A stretch of DNA of 64,000 bases from Hoyosella sp. YIM 151337 (GCF_026041215.1 NZ_JAPEIQ010000011.1:124001-188000), one strand, 5' to 3'. Positions 16,032 to 24,610 are shown, counted from the stretch's first letter. Numbers and translations: made by a program. The notes: generated from the letters alone by a model not told the origin.

Positions 16032-17513
16032 TCAGGCTGCGACAGGGGTCGCTTGTGGTGCGGTGGGGACGGGGCGGCGGAGGCCTTTGAGACCGATGAC
16101 CACAGCGCAGGTGACCAGCGTTCCTGCGATGATGGCGATGAGGTAGCCGAGTGGGTTGCCAATCAAGCCGATTACCCAGATGCCGCCGTGCGGGGCGCGG
16201 AGCGTGGATCCGAATGCCATCGAGAGAGCACCGGCTGTTGCGCCGCCCGCGATTGTCGAAGCGATGACGCGGAAGGGGTCAGCAGCAGCGAACGGGATTG
16301 CGCCTTCGGTGATGAACGACGCACCGAGGACCCACGCAGCCTTGCCAGCCTGACGCTCTGCGTCGCTGAACAGCTTCTTCCGAACGACGCTGGCGAGTGC
16401 GAGCCCGAGTGGCGGTACCATACCCGCAGCCATCACTGCGGCCATGACGGTGAGGTTGTCTGAGACCAGCGCACCGGTGCCGAACAGGTAGGCGACCTTG
16501 TTGACCGGGCCACCGAGGTCGAAGCCCATCATTGCGCCGAGGAGTGCACCCAGGGCGAGCGCGTTCGCGCCGGTGAGTCCCTCGAGCCAGTCGGTGAGGG
16601 CGGTCTGCACGGCCGCAATCGGGCCGCCGATGACGACGAGCATAAGGAACCCGATCGCGAAGACCGAGAGCAGCGGGATCACGAGGATCGGCATCAGGCT
16701 GTCCAGGCCGCGCGGGGCTTTGATCTTCTTCAGGCCCATCACGATGGCACCGGCAAGAAGACCGGCGACGAGGCCACCGAGGAAGCCTGCACCGATCGCG
16801 ACGGCGAGGAGACCACCCACGATACCGGCGGCGAGACCAACGCGGTCTGCCATGGCGTACGCAATGTATCCGGCGAGGATCGCGACGAGCATGGAGAACG
16901 CCGTCGCGCCGATCTTGAACATTACGCCGGCAATGCCCGCCTCAGCGAGGATAGCGGAGAGGTCAGCGATGCCCGCGTATTCGACGCCTTCGTAAACACC
17001 GCCGTTGACGACTGCGGCGATTTGGGCGCCGCCGATCATGAACGCGAGGGCTATGAGAATACCGCCGGCGGCGACGAAAGGAATCATGTAGGACACACCG
17101 GTCATCAGCCACTGCCGAAGCTGTGTGCCGAAGCCGGGGGCCTTTTGAGGTGCCGATGATGCCACAGGAGCCGCCACCGCGGCACCACCGGCAGGCGCGT
17201 TCTCGGCGGCTGCGACGGCTTCGGCGACCATTCCGGTCGCGTCATTGATGCCGCGCTTTACCCCGCCGCGAATGATCGGTTTGCCGGCGAAGCGCTCTTT
17301 CTCGCGGACTTCAACATCCGCAGCGAAGATGACGGCGTCGGCAGCTGCGATTTCTTCATCGCTGAGACGTTCGGCGCCAGCGGCACCTTGTGTCTCGACC
17401 CGCATCTCGTGGCCAGCGGCCTCAGCCGCCTGCTCGAGGGATTCCGCCGCCATGTAGGTGTGCGCGATGCCCGTGGGGCACGACGTCACAGCGACGAGCT
17501 TGAATTTCTTCAT
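16032..17513 (-). CDS. fruA: PTS fructose transporter subunit IIBC
   Basis: The 493-aa membrane protein has an N-terminal EIIB domain (residues 1-100) with phospho-Cys12 in VTSCPTGIAHTYMAAE. An Ala/Pro linker (about residues 105-125) joins it to an EIIC domain of roughly ten membrane segments. EIIC carries the substrate-site text AMMGFDLGGPVNKVAY and ITEGAIPFAA. It imports fructose and releases it as fructose 1-phosphate. The EIIA domain is a separate protein encoded immediately upstream with a 4-base overlap. Confidence 0.95.
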   Translation of the reverse strand: MKKFKLVAVTSCPTGIAHTYMAAESLEQAAEAAGHEMRVETQGAAGAERLSDEEIAAADAVIFAADVEVREKERFAGKPIIRGGVKRGINDATGMVAEAVAAAENAPAGGAAVAAPVASSAPQKAPGFGTQLRQWLMTGVSYMIPFVAAGGILIALAFMIGGAQIAAVVNGGVYEGVEYAGIADLSAILAEAGIAGVMFKIGATAFSMLVAILAGYIAYAMADRVGLAAGIVGGLLAVAIGAGFLGGLVAGLLAGAIVMGLKKIKAPRGLDSLMPILVIPLLSVFAIGFLMLVVIGGPIAAVQTALTDWLEGLTGANALALGALLGAMMGFDLGGPVNKVAYLFGTGALVSDNLTVMAAVMAAGMVPPLGLALASVVRKKLFSDAERQAGKAAWVLGASFITEGAIPFAAADPFRVIASTIAGGATAGALSMAFGSTLRAPHGGIWVIGLIGNPLGYLIAIIAGTLVTCAVVIGLKGLRRPVPTAPQATPVAA

Positions 17514-17962
17514 CGTCCGAGTACTTCCTTGTTGATCAGGTCTACGACGTCTTGCGGGGTTGCTGCGTCACGCAGCGAGGTCCGGAATGATTCGCGCACG
17601 AGGCGGCGAGCGAGCGAGGCGAGGATCTTCATGTGCTCGCTGCCTCCGCCGTCTGGAGCGGCGATGAGGAAGATCAGGTCAGCGGGACCGTCAGCGGAAC
17701 CGAAATCCACGCCCTGCACGCTGCGACCGAATGCGAGCGTCGGTTCGGTGACGTATTGCGAGCGTGCGTGGGGGATGCCGATGCCACCTTCGATGCCGGT
17801 GGGCATCTGCGCCTCGCGGTCCTTGATCGCGGTCATGAACCCGGCCTCATCGGTGACTCGGCCTTCTTTGACCAGGCGTTCGACGAGGTTCGCTGTGGCC
17901 TCGGTGCGGTCGTTGCCTGGCAGGTTGAGGTCGACGAGGGCTGTGGTGATGAGTTCAGACAT
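17510..17962 (-). CDS. PTS fructose subunit IIA
   Basis: The 150-aa mannitol/fructose-type EIIA carries its phospho-His at residue 65 in GIGIPHARSQYV. The second conserved segment PADLIFLIAAPDGGGSEHMKILASLARRL is complete. It receives phosphate from HPr and hands it to the EIIB cysteine of the next gene, which starts within its stop codon. Three bases separate it from fruK upstream. Confidence 0.94.
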   Translation of the reverse strand: MSELITTALVDLNLPGNDRTEATANLVERLVKEGRVTDEAGFMTAIKDREAQMPTGIEGGIGIPHARSQYVTEPTLAFGRSVQGVDFGSADGPADLIFLIAAPDGGGSEHMKILASLARRLVRESFRTSLRDAATPQDVVDLINKEVLGR

Positions 17963-17965
17963 GTG

Positions 17966-18913
17966 TTAGCTCCGCTCTGTGAGCACGGTGTCGTGCTTGG
18001 GTGGGGTGACAGTGACGGTGACTCGTTCGAGATCGTCAGGGGTGGGCATGCGGGTTCCGGGCAGTGTCACGGCCGTGGTGCCCCATGCGACTGCTTCCCG
18101 GAGCGCTTCTTCGCCGGCTGCGCCGCCGGCGAGGAATCCTGCGAGAGTCGCGTCGCCTGCCCCTACGGTGCTGAGAACTGGTCCGGGCAGTTCCGCAGCG
18201 GCGTGCAGTTCCCCGGTGTCGTCGACGAGCAGTACTCCTGCCGCGCCGAGCGTTGCGAGGACGATCCGGGCCCCGCGTGCCCGGAGAGTGTGGGCCGCGT
18301 CAATGGCGTCACCGATTGTGGTGATGTCGCGGCGGGCGCATTCAGCGAGTTCTTCGACGTTCGGTTTGATCACATCGGGCCCGGCAGCGAGACAGGCTTC
18401 GAGTGCTTTGCCGCTGGAGTCGATGGCTACCTGGGCGCCATGCTGATGCGCGTGCTCGATGAGCTGGGCGTAGAAGTCGGTGGGTGCGCCTGGGGGCAGG
18501 CTGCCGCAGCCAGCGATCCAGTCCGCCCCCGAGCTCACGGCGTTAGTCGTTGTTGCCACGAGGTTCTCGACGTCACTTGCCGAGAGCAAGGGCCCCGCAG
18601 CATTGAGTTTGGTGGTGGTGCCGTCTGATTCGGCGATGGTGATGTTGCTGCGGATGTCACTGCTGATTGCGACGGGCACGTGCGGCACATTCTCGCGACG
18701 CAGTAGAGTCGCGAGTTCGTCACCAGCGGTTCCGCCGACCACGAGTACCGCAACCGTGCTGGTCCCGTGGGTGACGAGAGCACGGGAAATGTTAACCCCT
18801 TTGCCGCCTGCGTGGACGTGAGTGTTGGTCACTCGCTGGACGGCACCACGGTGCAGCGTTGTCACCTCCACAGTGCGGTCGAGGCTGGGGTTGGCAGTAA
18901 GTGTGATTATCAT
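17966..18913 (-). CDS. fruK: 1-phosphofructokinase
   Basis: The 315-aa PfkB-family kinase converts fructose 1-phosphate to fructose 1,6-bisphosphate. The start MIITLTANPSLDRTVEV and the sugar motif HAGGKGVNISRAL are typical. The ATP/anion-hole motif VGAGDATLAGFLAG near residue 245 contains the catalytic Asp. ATG 18913 overlaps the fruR stop (ATGA). It supplies the second step of fructose use after the PTS. Confidence 0.95.
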   Translation of the reverse strand: MIITLTANPSLDRTVEVTTLHRGAVQRVTNTHVHAGGKGVNISRALVTHGTSTVAVLVVGGTAGDELATLLRRENVPHVPVAISSDIRSNITIAESDGTTTKLNAAGPLLSASDVENLVATTTNAVSSGADWIAGCGSLPPGAPTDFYAQLIEHAHQHGAQVAIDSSGKALEACLAAGPDVIKPNVEELAECARRDITTIGDAIDAAHTLRARGARIVLATLGAAGVLLVDDTGELHAAAELPGPVLSTVGAGDATLAGFLAGGAAGEEALREAVAWGTTAVTLPGTRMPTPDDLERVTVTVTPPKHDTVLTERS

Positions 18914-19671
18914 GCGCGGATTACCTTGGGGCCGGCGGCTTCGATGTCAGCAGCGGTGCGGGCGTCGAGGCCGGTGTCGGTGATGATGAGGTCGACCGCG
19001 GAGAGGTCAGCGAAGCGTGACAGGCAGTCGTTGCCGAACTTGGTGTGGTCTGCGAGGACGATGACGCGGCGCGCTGCGGCGATCATTGCCCGCTTGGCGG
19101 CGGCCTCCCCGATGTCGGGCGTGGTTAGTCCGCGATCGGGCGAAATGCCGTTGGTGCCGATGAAGGCAACGTCAACGTAGGTGTTCGCCAGTGCGGTCAG
19201 TGCCCAGTCGTCGACCGTGGCGAGAGTTTTTCCGCGGACTTTGCCGCCCGTCATAAGGACGGTCGTGCGTGGCCGTAACGCGAGAATGCCTGCGATGGGA
19301 AGCGCGTTGGTGACGATCGTGAGATCGCGATCGCTTGGCCAGATCTCAGCGAGGCGAGCGGTGGTGGTTCCGGCGTCGATGAGGACGGAACCGTCGGTGG
19401 GGATTTCCGCAAACGCGGTTTTGACGATGCGTTCTTTCTCCGCGGTCATCACAGTGTCGCGGACGGCGACTGCTGGTTCGCCGCCGAGGTAGTCCAGGGG
19501 CATGGCGCCTCCGTGGACCTTCTTGATGAGTCCGCGGCGTTCAAGGGCGGTGAGATCCCGCCGGATCGTTTCGATCGAGACGCCGAAGCTGCTCGCAAGC
19601 TCGCTGGCGTCGACCCGCCCGTTGCTCCGGGTGAGTTCGACAATGTGTTGGTGTCGCTCTTCCGCAAACAT
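18910..19671 (-). CDS. fruR: DeoR-family regulator of the fructose PTS operon
   Basis: ATG 19671 gives 253 aa; the in-frame extension to 19734 lies inside the promoter and is rejected. Residues 1-57 are the DeoR helix-turn-helix (ASELASSFGVSIETIRRDLTALERRGLIKKVHGGA). The rest is the sugar-phosphate sensor domain with the conserved IDAGTTT and GTNGISPDRGLTTPD segments. It is first in the operon and should repress it until fructose 1-phosphate or a related phosphate accumulates. Putative operators lie directly upstream. Confidence 0.92.
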   Translation of the reverse strand: MFAEERHQHIVELTRSNGRVDASELASSFGVSIETIRRDLTALERRGLIKKVHGGAMPLDYLGGEPAVAVRDTVMTAEKERIVKTAFAEIPTDGSVLIDAGTTTARLAEIWPSDRDLTIVTNALPIAGILALRPRTTVLMTGGKVRGKTLATVDDWALTALANTYVDVAFIGTNGISPDRGLTTPDIGEAAAKRAMIAAARRVIVLADHTKFGNDCLSRFADLSAVDLIITDTGLDARTAADIEAAGPKVIRA

Positions 19672-19683
19672 GTGGTCGTCCTG

Positions 19684-19734
19684 CCGTTTGTGTGGTGTTA
19701 CATCAGTTTTACGCCCGTTTGTGTGGTGTGTCAA
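19684..19734 (-). promoter_or_regulatory. fru operon promoter with two direct-repeat operators
   Basis: On the minus strand TTGACA (19734-19729) and TAAAAC (19711-19706) are 17 bp apart, predicting a start near 19699 and a 5' leader of about 28 bases. The 15-mer ACACCACACAAACGG occurs twice in the same orientation: at 19729-19715 (between -35 and -10) and 19698-19684 (at the start site), 31 bp apart, about three helical turns. DeoR proteins commonly bind such direct repeats, and the positions would block RNA polymerase. Confidence 0.75.
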
Positions 19735-19861
19735 GTGTCACAAGCATGCCAATTTAAAGACGCTGATCACAGCGTTTTCGAGAATGGGTTGCCCGGGGGT
19801 GTGGATACGTGGGCTTTTCCGTGCTTGATAGCGACTGGTTCTGACTGGCTATGCCGGATTA

Positions 19862-21415
19862 TTACCGAATAGGCGGAGTCATGAGAGTTGTGGGGACGCC
19901 GCGCCCGCGCAGAACTTCATCGCGCACCGCGTGCCAGTTTTGTGCCTCAGCCGGATCGGCACTCGCAGTGGCCTCGTGGGAGGCAAGGACGCAGCACTCC
20001 TCATCCTTTGCCAGCTCGGTAATGCGCGACGCCTCGTTCACTGGATCGCCGATCACGGTGTATTCGAGCCGGTGTGCGGCCCCAATATTGCCCGCAACCG
20101 CGCGGCCGGCCGCGACGCCGATGCCGAACCCGATCTCGCTGCCTCCCTCGATGCGCAGTGTCGCTGGAAGCCGGCGCGCAAGCGCCCGAGCAGACGCCAA
20201 AGCGGCACCGGAGGGATCTGGGTGCTCCAAGGGTGCGCCGTACACGGCCATCACCGCGTCACCCATGAACTTGTTGACGAGGCCCCCGTGCGCATCGACG
20301 ACGTCCACAGCTACATGGAAAAACTCGTTGAGCACAGTCACGATTTGGGTCGGCGTCTGTTTCATCGCGAGCGCAGTGGAACCTGCGAGGTCGACGAACA
20401 GAATTGCGACGAATCGTTCTTCTCCGCCCAGCTTGACGCCATCGCTCAGCGCGCGCCGCGCGACATCAATTCCGACGTATTTGCCGAAGACATCGCGTAA
20501 CTCCTCTCGCTCCGCGATTGCCCGCAGCATATCGTTGAACCCCGCCTGCAGCTGGCCCAGCTCGGTCGCGTCGTATATCTCGACGGGCGTGCTGTAGTCG
20601 CCTTCTTGCACCCGTTTAAGCGCTATCCGCAACTGTCCGAGTGGGTCCGAAATCGCACCCACAGTCAGCCGTGTCACTGCCAGGCTTCCCAGGATCAGCC
20701 CGGCGCACAGCAGCAAGATCGACGTCAGAATGGATTCTGTCGACGAAAGCAGGGTTCCGGTGAGCGCGGCGTTAGTAACCACCAAGATGCCAGAAACCGG
20801 CACAAGTACAGTCACCGCCCATGCGACGCGCAATCGCGATGCCACACTTGGCGGCTTACGCAGCCTCGCGTCGCCGGAAGCGATCGCGGCAGCATGAACA
20901 GGCCGCAGTACGCGTTCGGTGTAGAGGTAAACGACTGCGCACGCCGTTGCGGCACCGATGAGAACAGTCAACGAGACGACCACGGCGAAATGCAGTGTGT
21001 TCGCCGTTAGCGCGACGAAAATCACCCCGCCAACGGCCCAAGACGCGGCGAAAACTCCCACGAGCAGCTGAGGCAGCCGCAATGCCCGATTGCGAGCAGC
21101 GTGACCACTCACTGCGGAATCTGGTGCGGTTTGCCATGTGATGACGGGCCGTGCGAGCAGCCATGCCGCGGCGCTGGAGAAAACCGCCGTCGCTGCGAGA
21201 TACGCGAAAAATGGACGCAGCTGATCGAGGCGGACGTCATCGCCAATTCGTATCGCGTCCTCGCTAGGCAACAAGTACTGCAGGAATCCGAAAACGAATA
21301 TCGCGCCAGCGACGTTCGCGATCTGAACCCCGAACTCGAAGGCAGGCCACGGCCTCCGGAAGGAACCAGCGAGCGAAGGCGGCACCGACGCCCGCGCCTT
21401 CTCGACGATTCCCAT
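19862..21415 (-). CDS. Membrane-anchored class III adenylate cyclase with HAMP domain (Rv3645-like)
   Basis: The 517-aa protein has six membrane helices in the first ~265 residues, a HAMP domain (ISDPLGQLRIALKRVQEGDYSTPVEI) and a C-terminal cyclase domain. Catalytic text includes FVDLAGSTALAMKQ (metal Asp), NKFMGDAVMAVYGAP (second Asp and the substrate-binding Lys) and the YTVIGDPVNEASRI segment (the transition-state Asn). This matches mycobacterial Rv3645-type cyclases, which make cAMP and are linked to fatty-acid sensing. It diverges from holB across 58 bp. Confidence 0.93.
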   Translation of the reverse strand: MGIVEKARASVPPSLAGSFRRPWPAFEFGVQIANVAGAIFVFGFLQYLLPSEDAIRIGDDVRLDQLRPFFAYLAATAVFSSAAAWLLARPVITWQTAPDSAVSGHAARNRALRLPQLLVGVFAASWAVGGVIFVALTANTLHFAVVVSLTVLIGAATACAVVYLYTERVLRPVHAAAIASGDARLRKPPSVASRLRVAWAVTVLVPVSGILVVTNAALTGTLLSSTESILTSILLLCAGLILGSLAVTRLTVGAISDPLGQLRIALKRVQEGDYSTPVEIYDATELGQLQAGFNDMLRAIAEREELRDVFGKYVGIDVARRALSDGVKLGGEERFVAILFVDLAGSTALAMKQTPTQIVTVLNEFFHVAVDVVDAHGGLVNKFMGDAVMAVYGAPLEHPDPSGAALASARALARRLPATLRIEGGSEIGFGIGVAAGRAVAGNIGAAHRLEYTVIGDPVNEASRITELAKDEECCVLASHEATASADPAEAQNWHAVRDEVLRGRGVPTTLMTPPIR

Positions 21416-21473
21416 GTGTCGATCTTCGCTTATCGCCGGGCGAGCGATGCAGCGGACTCGCTACTCTCGAATC

Positions 21474-22664
21474 GTGGCGAATGTCTTCAGCCAATTGGTC
21501 GGCCAGGATGACGTTGTTTCTGAGCTCATCGCAGCGGCGTGCGCGGCACGCAGCCCGCGGACAGGATCAGGGATGACACACGCATGGCTGTTCACTGGGC
21601 CGCCCGGGTCGGGCCGCTCGGTGGCAGCACTCGCGTTTGCGGCAGCGCTGCAATGCATCCGAAATGTGGAGCCCGGCTGTGGCGAATGTGGTGCCTGCAC
21701 GACCGTTTTGCATGGCACGCACGCTGATGTCCGGCGGGTAACCCCCGAAGGTTTGAGTATCGCGGTTGCGGAGATGCGCGGCATCGTGCAGATCGCTTCT
21801 CGCCGCCCCGGGGTGGGGCGCTGGCAAATCGTCATCATTGAGGACGCCGACCGGCTTACCGAGGGCGCGGCCAACGCGCTCCTCAAGGTCGTGGAAGAAC
21901 CTCCGTCGCACACAGTTTTTCTCCTGTGCGCGCCCTCACCGGATCCGCAAGATATTGCGATCACGCTCCGTTCGCGGTGCCGGCTTGTCGTGCTTACAAC
22001 GCCGGGTGCCGCTGCGATCGAGGAGGTGCTGCGTGAGCGGGACGGCTTCGAGCCAGATATCGCGCGGTGGGCAGCCTCGGTGTGTGGAGGACATGTGGGT
22101 CGTGCAAGGCGCTTGGCAGCGGATCCGCAGGCGCGGGAACGCAGAGAGAAGATTTTGGCTATAGCGGAGAACATTGATCGGCCCGCAGCCGCGATCAACG
22201 CGGCAGACGCGATTCTCGCTACCGCCGCTGACGATGCGAAAACCGTCAGCGCTGAACTCGATGACAAAGAAACGGAAGAGCTGAAGACGGCGCTAGGTGC
22301 AGGCGGTACCGGCCGCGGCACGGCTGGAGCGCTGCGCGGTGCGGCGGGTGCGCTGAAAGAGCTCGAGCGCCGACAGAAATCACGTGCAACACGGACGGCG
22401 CGGGACGCATACGATCGGGCGCTCATGGACCTTGCGGGCGTGTACCGGGACGCACTGGTGATTGCTTTCGGTGCTGAGGTGCCGGCCAGTCATCCCGACG
22501 CGGACACGGCGGCGCGCAAGATCGCTAGGAGCTGTGGCCCCGAGGCCCTCTTGCAGAGTATCGATGCGATTCTCGAGTGCCGGGATGCGCTCGACACGAA
22601 CGTCAAGCCAGAGTTTGCCGTGACCGCCATGCTCGCGGAACTGAGTGGCTTGCTTCGCAGGTGA
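21474..22664 (+). CDS. holB: DNA polymerase III subunit delta'
   Basis: GTG 21474 (MANVFSQLVGQDDVV) matches the family start; the longer frame overlaps the divergent cyclase promoter. The 396-aa clamp-loader subunit has a modified P-loop GPPGSGRSVAA and a four-Cys zinc module (CIRN..GCGECGACTTVLHGTHAD). Sensor-type text VIIEDADRLTEGAANALLKVVEEPPSHTVFLLCAPS follows. The C-terminal collar region is helical and rich in charged residues. It works with DnaX and HolA to load the beta clamp. Confidence 0.93.
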   Translation: MANVFSQLVGQDDVVSELIAAACAARSPRTGSGMTHAWLFTGPPGSGRSVAALAFAAALQCIRNVEPGCGECGACTTVLHGTHADVRRVTPEGLSIAVAEMRGIVQIASRRPGVGRWQIVIIEDADRLTEGAANALLKVVEEPPSHTVFLLCAPSPDPQDIAITLRSRCRLVVLTTPGAAAIEEVLRERDGFEPDIARWAASVCGGHVGRARRLAADPQARERREKILAIAENIDRPAAAINAADAILATAADDAKTVSAELDDKETEELKTALGAGGTGRGTAGALRGAAGALKELERRQKSRATRTARDAYDRALMDLAGVYRDALVIAFGAEVPASHPDADTAARKIARSCGPEALLQSIDAILECRDALDTNVKPEFAVTAMLAELSGLLRR

Positions 22665-22676
22665 GCAATGGTTTTT

Positions 22677-22709
22677 GCCCGCATTGACCCCTTGCGGTCA
22701 GCGTCGGGC
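22677..22709 (+). terminator. Two-part hairpin after holB
   Basis: GCCCG (22677-22681) pairs with CGGGC (22705-22709), and inside it TGACC (22685-22689) pairs with GGTCA (22696-22700). There is no U-run. It could end holB transcription, but its right half overlaps a promoter-like sequence. Confidence 0.35.
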
Positions 22710-22727
22710 CAGGCGTAATATGGCTAG

Positions 22728-22997
22728 ACCGACCGGAATGCGGTGGAAACTACTGCAGGAGGATTCCACATATTCCTAAAAGCCCGGCCGTTGGATCCGG
22801 AAACCAGCGACCCCGGGGGACTGAATACGCATAACGGTGCGGTTGAAAACACGGATGCGTGAAGACACCCGCAAAAAGTGAAGAGCCGTAGTAGACGACA
22901 GTACGAATGTGACGACGTCGGCCAGCGTGGTCACCAGGAGTATTGAAGCCTGACTCTCGAAGAAGGCACCCGATTCCCCGTTCGGGTGTTTTCTTTT
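22728..22997 (+). ncRNA. Candidate small RNA or short-peptide transcript
   Basis: The ~440-base gap between holB and the tRNA has no convincing gene, yet holds an independent-looking unit. TTGCGG (22692-22697), an 18-bp spacer and TAATAT (22716-22721) resemble a promoter. A textbook terminator pairs CACCCGA (22967-22973) with TCGGGTG (22982-22988), followed by TTTTCTTTT. The predicted RNA is ~270 nt. It could encode short peptides (GTG 22743, 39 codons; ATG 22739, 13 codons behind no clear ribosome site) or be non-coding. No known RNA family was recognised. Confidence 0.4.
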
Positions 22998-23108
22998 GTG
23001 GGTAGGCACGAAGGTGCGCGAGTCTGTGCGGATTTTCCATCCAGCGACTGTGACGCTAGACTGCGTATCGCTCACGTGATGCCGTACGGCAGCGCGCGGG
23101 TGCAGGAT

Positions 23109-23181
23109 GCCGCCTTAGCTCAGTCGGTAGAGCGCTTCACTCGTAATGAAAAGGTCGGGGGTTCGATTCCCCCAGGCGGCT
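23109..23181 (+). tRNA. tRNA-Thr (anticodon CGU)
   Basis: The 73-nt cloverleaf has acceptor GCCGCCT/AGGCGGC, D arm GCTC-AGTCGGTA-GAGC, anticodon loop CTCGTAA (anticodon CGT), T arm GGGGG-TTCGATT-CCCCC and discriminator T. The 3' CCA is not encoded. The position next to holB matches thrV of mycobacteria. Confidence 0.97.
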
Positions 23182-23194
23182 CTCAAAAGGTCTC

Positions 23195-23221
23195 AAAACC
23201 GAACCCCCCGGGTTCGGTTTT
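23195..23221 (+). terminator. Terminator after tRNA-Thr
   Basis: AAAACCGAACCC (23195-23206) pairs with GGGTTCGGTTTT (23210-23221) around CCC; the T-run follows the GC-rich stem. It is a symmetric, strong rho-independent terminator. Confidence 0.9.
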
Positions 23222-23765
23222 GCCGTTCCTGGGCTGGTTGGGGTGGCAGGTGCCCGGTTGCTGGGAATGTGCCCCTGCCGTGGACAGGGCAGATTCCCAA
23301 CGGCGGGGCAGATTCGGGTCCGGCTGGGAATGGCGCAGATCCGGGAGGATTTGGGCGGTTGGGGCGCCCTGATTCGTCACAATCAATGGCCTGTGGCGGG
23401 TTGGCGTCTTCCTGGGTGGCTGCGCCCTCGCCGATCCGCGAAGGCATCGCTGGTTCGGCACACCATAAAGACGTGTTCACCGTTCGTGTAGTGATCCGTG
23501 TAGCTGGTCAGTATGCCCTGGCTGAGCACATCCCCCTATGCTGACGGGCCGGTTCACCGGGGCGAAGGCACTAGGGGAAACTGAGCCACCTCAGTGGCGT
23601 GCACGTGTGCGTGACATCTGCCACTGCCTTGGAGGCTTGTGGCGGTGCTTTTTCCGGTTTGACGGTGGAAAGTCGCAGAGAATGCGCTTTTTTGCCCGAT
23701 CTGTCCGAGCCTGGGTGTTTTCCCGGTGTTGGCTAGGGGGTCTTGCTGCTCGGCTCAAATTCTGG
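23222..23765. other. Intergenic stretch without recognisable gene
   Basis: About 540 bases between the tRNA terminator and the bfd promoter. Open frames on both strands are short, lack ribosome-binding sites and have unfamiliar, Pro/Arg/Trp-rich composition. Imperfect copies of GGGCAGATTC occur near 23287 and 23309. No RNA or mobile-element signature is seen. Confidence 0.6.
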
Positions 23766-23813
23766 TTCACTAAGCCTTGCCTAAACGTAGTGGTTCATGA
23801 GAGCCTTACCTAA
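23766..23813 (+). promoter_or_regulatory. Two IdeR/DtxR-like iron boxes upstream of bfd
   Basis: TTCACTAAGCCTTGCCTAA (23766-23784) and TCATGAGAGCCTTACCTAA (23795-23813) each match the right half of the IdeR consensus TTAGGTTAGCCTAACCTAA well (AGCCTT then CCTAA), with weaker left halves. Starts are 29 bp apart. They precede bfd by 28-57 bases, placing them in its promoter. Iron-dependent control of bfd/bfr fits the gene products. Confidence 0.55.
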
Positions 23814-23840
23814 GCAGTACTCCAGTGGGAGGTTAGAGCT

Positions 23841-24041
23841 TTGTACGCGTGTATCTGTGCAGCAGTGCCGAAGACGCAGGTCGAGGCGATGATCCTGGCT
23901 GGCGTTCGTACCACCGACGAGATCGGTGAGCGCTGTGGTGCGGGTACTGGTTGTGGGACATGTGTACATCGGCTCTCGAAGATGCTCAAGCAGCATCATG
24001 CCCAGGCTGACGCCGTCGAAAGGATGCCGCGCACGGCTTGA
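23841..24041 (+). CDS. bfd: Bacterioferritin-associated ferredoxin
   Basis: TTG 23841 follows GGGAGG by eight bases and gives a 66-aa product. The [2Fe-2S] ligands fit Bfd: C4-x-C6 (YACICAAV) and C38-x-x-C41 (GTGCGTCVHRL), with an additional Cys32. Bfd reduces the mineral core of bacterioferritin and mobilises stored iron; the ferritin gene is 69 bases downstream. A TTG start is uncommon, but no ATG or GTG precedes the CIC motif. Confidence 0.92.
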   Translation: MYACICAAVPKTQVEAMILAGVRTTDEIGERCGAGTGCGTCVHRLSKMLKQHHAQADAVERMPRTA

Positions 24042-24110
24042 TCATTTTCGTTGTGTCACGCACAACAACAGAGGTAACCTCGGATCATCGATCGATCGGA
24101 GGGCAGCTAG

Positions 24111-24596
24111 ATGCGTGGCGACGAAGAGATCATTTCGCTGTTGAATGAGCAGCTCACCAGTGAGCTCACGGCGATCAACCAATACTTTTTGCACGGGAAG
24201 ATGCAAGCGAGCTGGGGTTTCACCAAGCTTGCAGCGCATACCCGTGAAGAATCAATCGAAGAGATGAACCACGCCGAGTGGCTCACCGACCGGATTCTCC
24301 TGTTGGGCGGTTTGCCCAACTATCAGCGAATCGGAACCCTGCGCATCGGACAATCGATCCGCGAGCAGTTCGACGCTGACTTAGCCATTGAGTTAGAGGT
24401 GCTTGAGCGGCTTCGGTCCGGCATCAAGCTCTTCCGGGAAAAGGGCGACGCCGTCAGCGCGAATCTGTTCGAGAAGATCCTTGACGACGAAGAAGAGCAC
24501 ATTGATTACCTCGAAACGCAGCTCGAGCTGATGGACAAACTCGGCGAGCAACTGTACCTTGCCCAGCTTGTCGACCAGCCGCCAACCGCTGGCTGA
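24111..24596 (+). CDS. bfr: Bacterioferritin (heme-binding ferritin, BfrA type)
   Basis: The 161-aa protein starts at ATG 24111 after CGGAGGG. All six ferroxidase ligands are in their standard places: Glu18, Glu51, His54, Glu94, Glu127 and His130. Met52, the axial heme ligand shared by subunit pairs, is also present. It assembles into a 24-subunit shell that oxidises and stores iron. With bfd upstream and IdeR-like boxes before that, the pair forms an iron storage and release module. Confidence 0.97.
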   Translation: MRGDEEIISLLNEQLTSELTAINQYFLHGKMQASWGFTKLAAHTREESIEEMNHAEWLTDRILLLGGLPNYQRIGTLRIGQSIREQFDADLAIELEVLERLRSGIKLFREKGDAVSANLFEKILDDEEEHIDYLETQLELMDKLGEQLYLAQLVDQPPTAG

Positions 24597-24610
24597 ACGA
24601 ACACCTGCAA

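Noticed and set aside
22750-23075. Two minus-strand frames of 96 and 99 aa between holB and the tRNA
   Set aside because: No ribosome site, unfamiliar composition, and they run across a plus-strand terminator.
23183-23544. Several 80-130-aa frames after tRNA-Thr
   Set aside because: Some start inside the tRNA or its terminator; Pro/Arg/Trp-rich text with no family resemblance.
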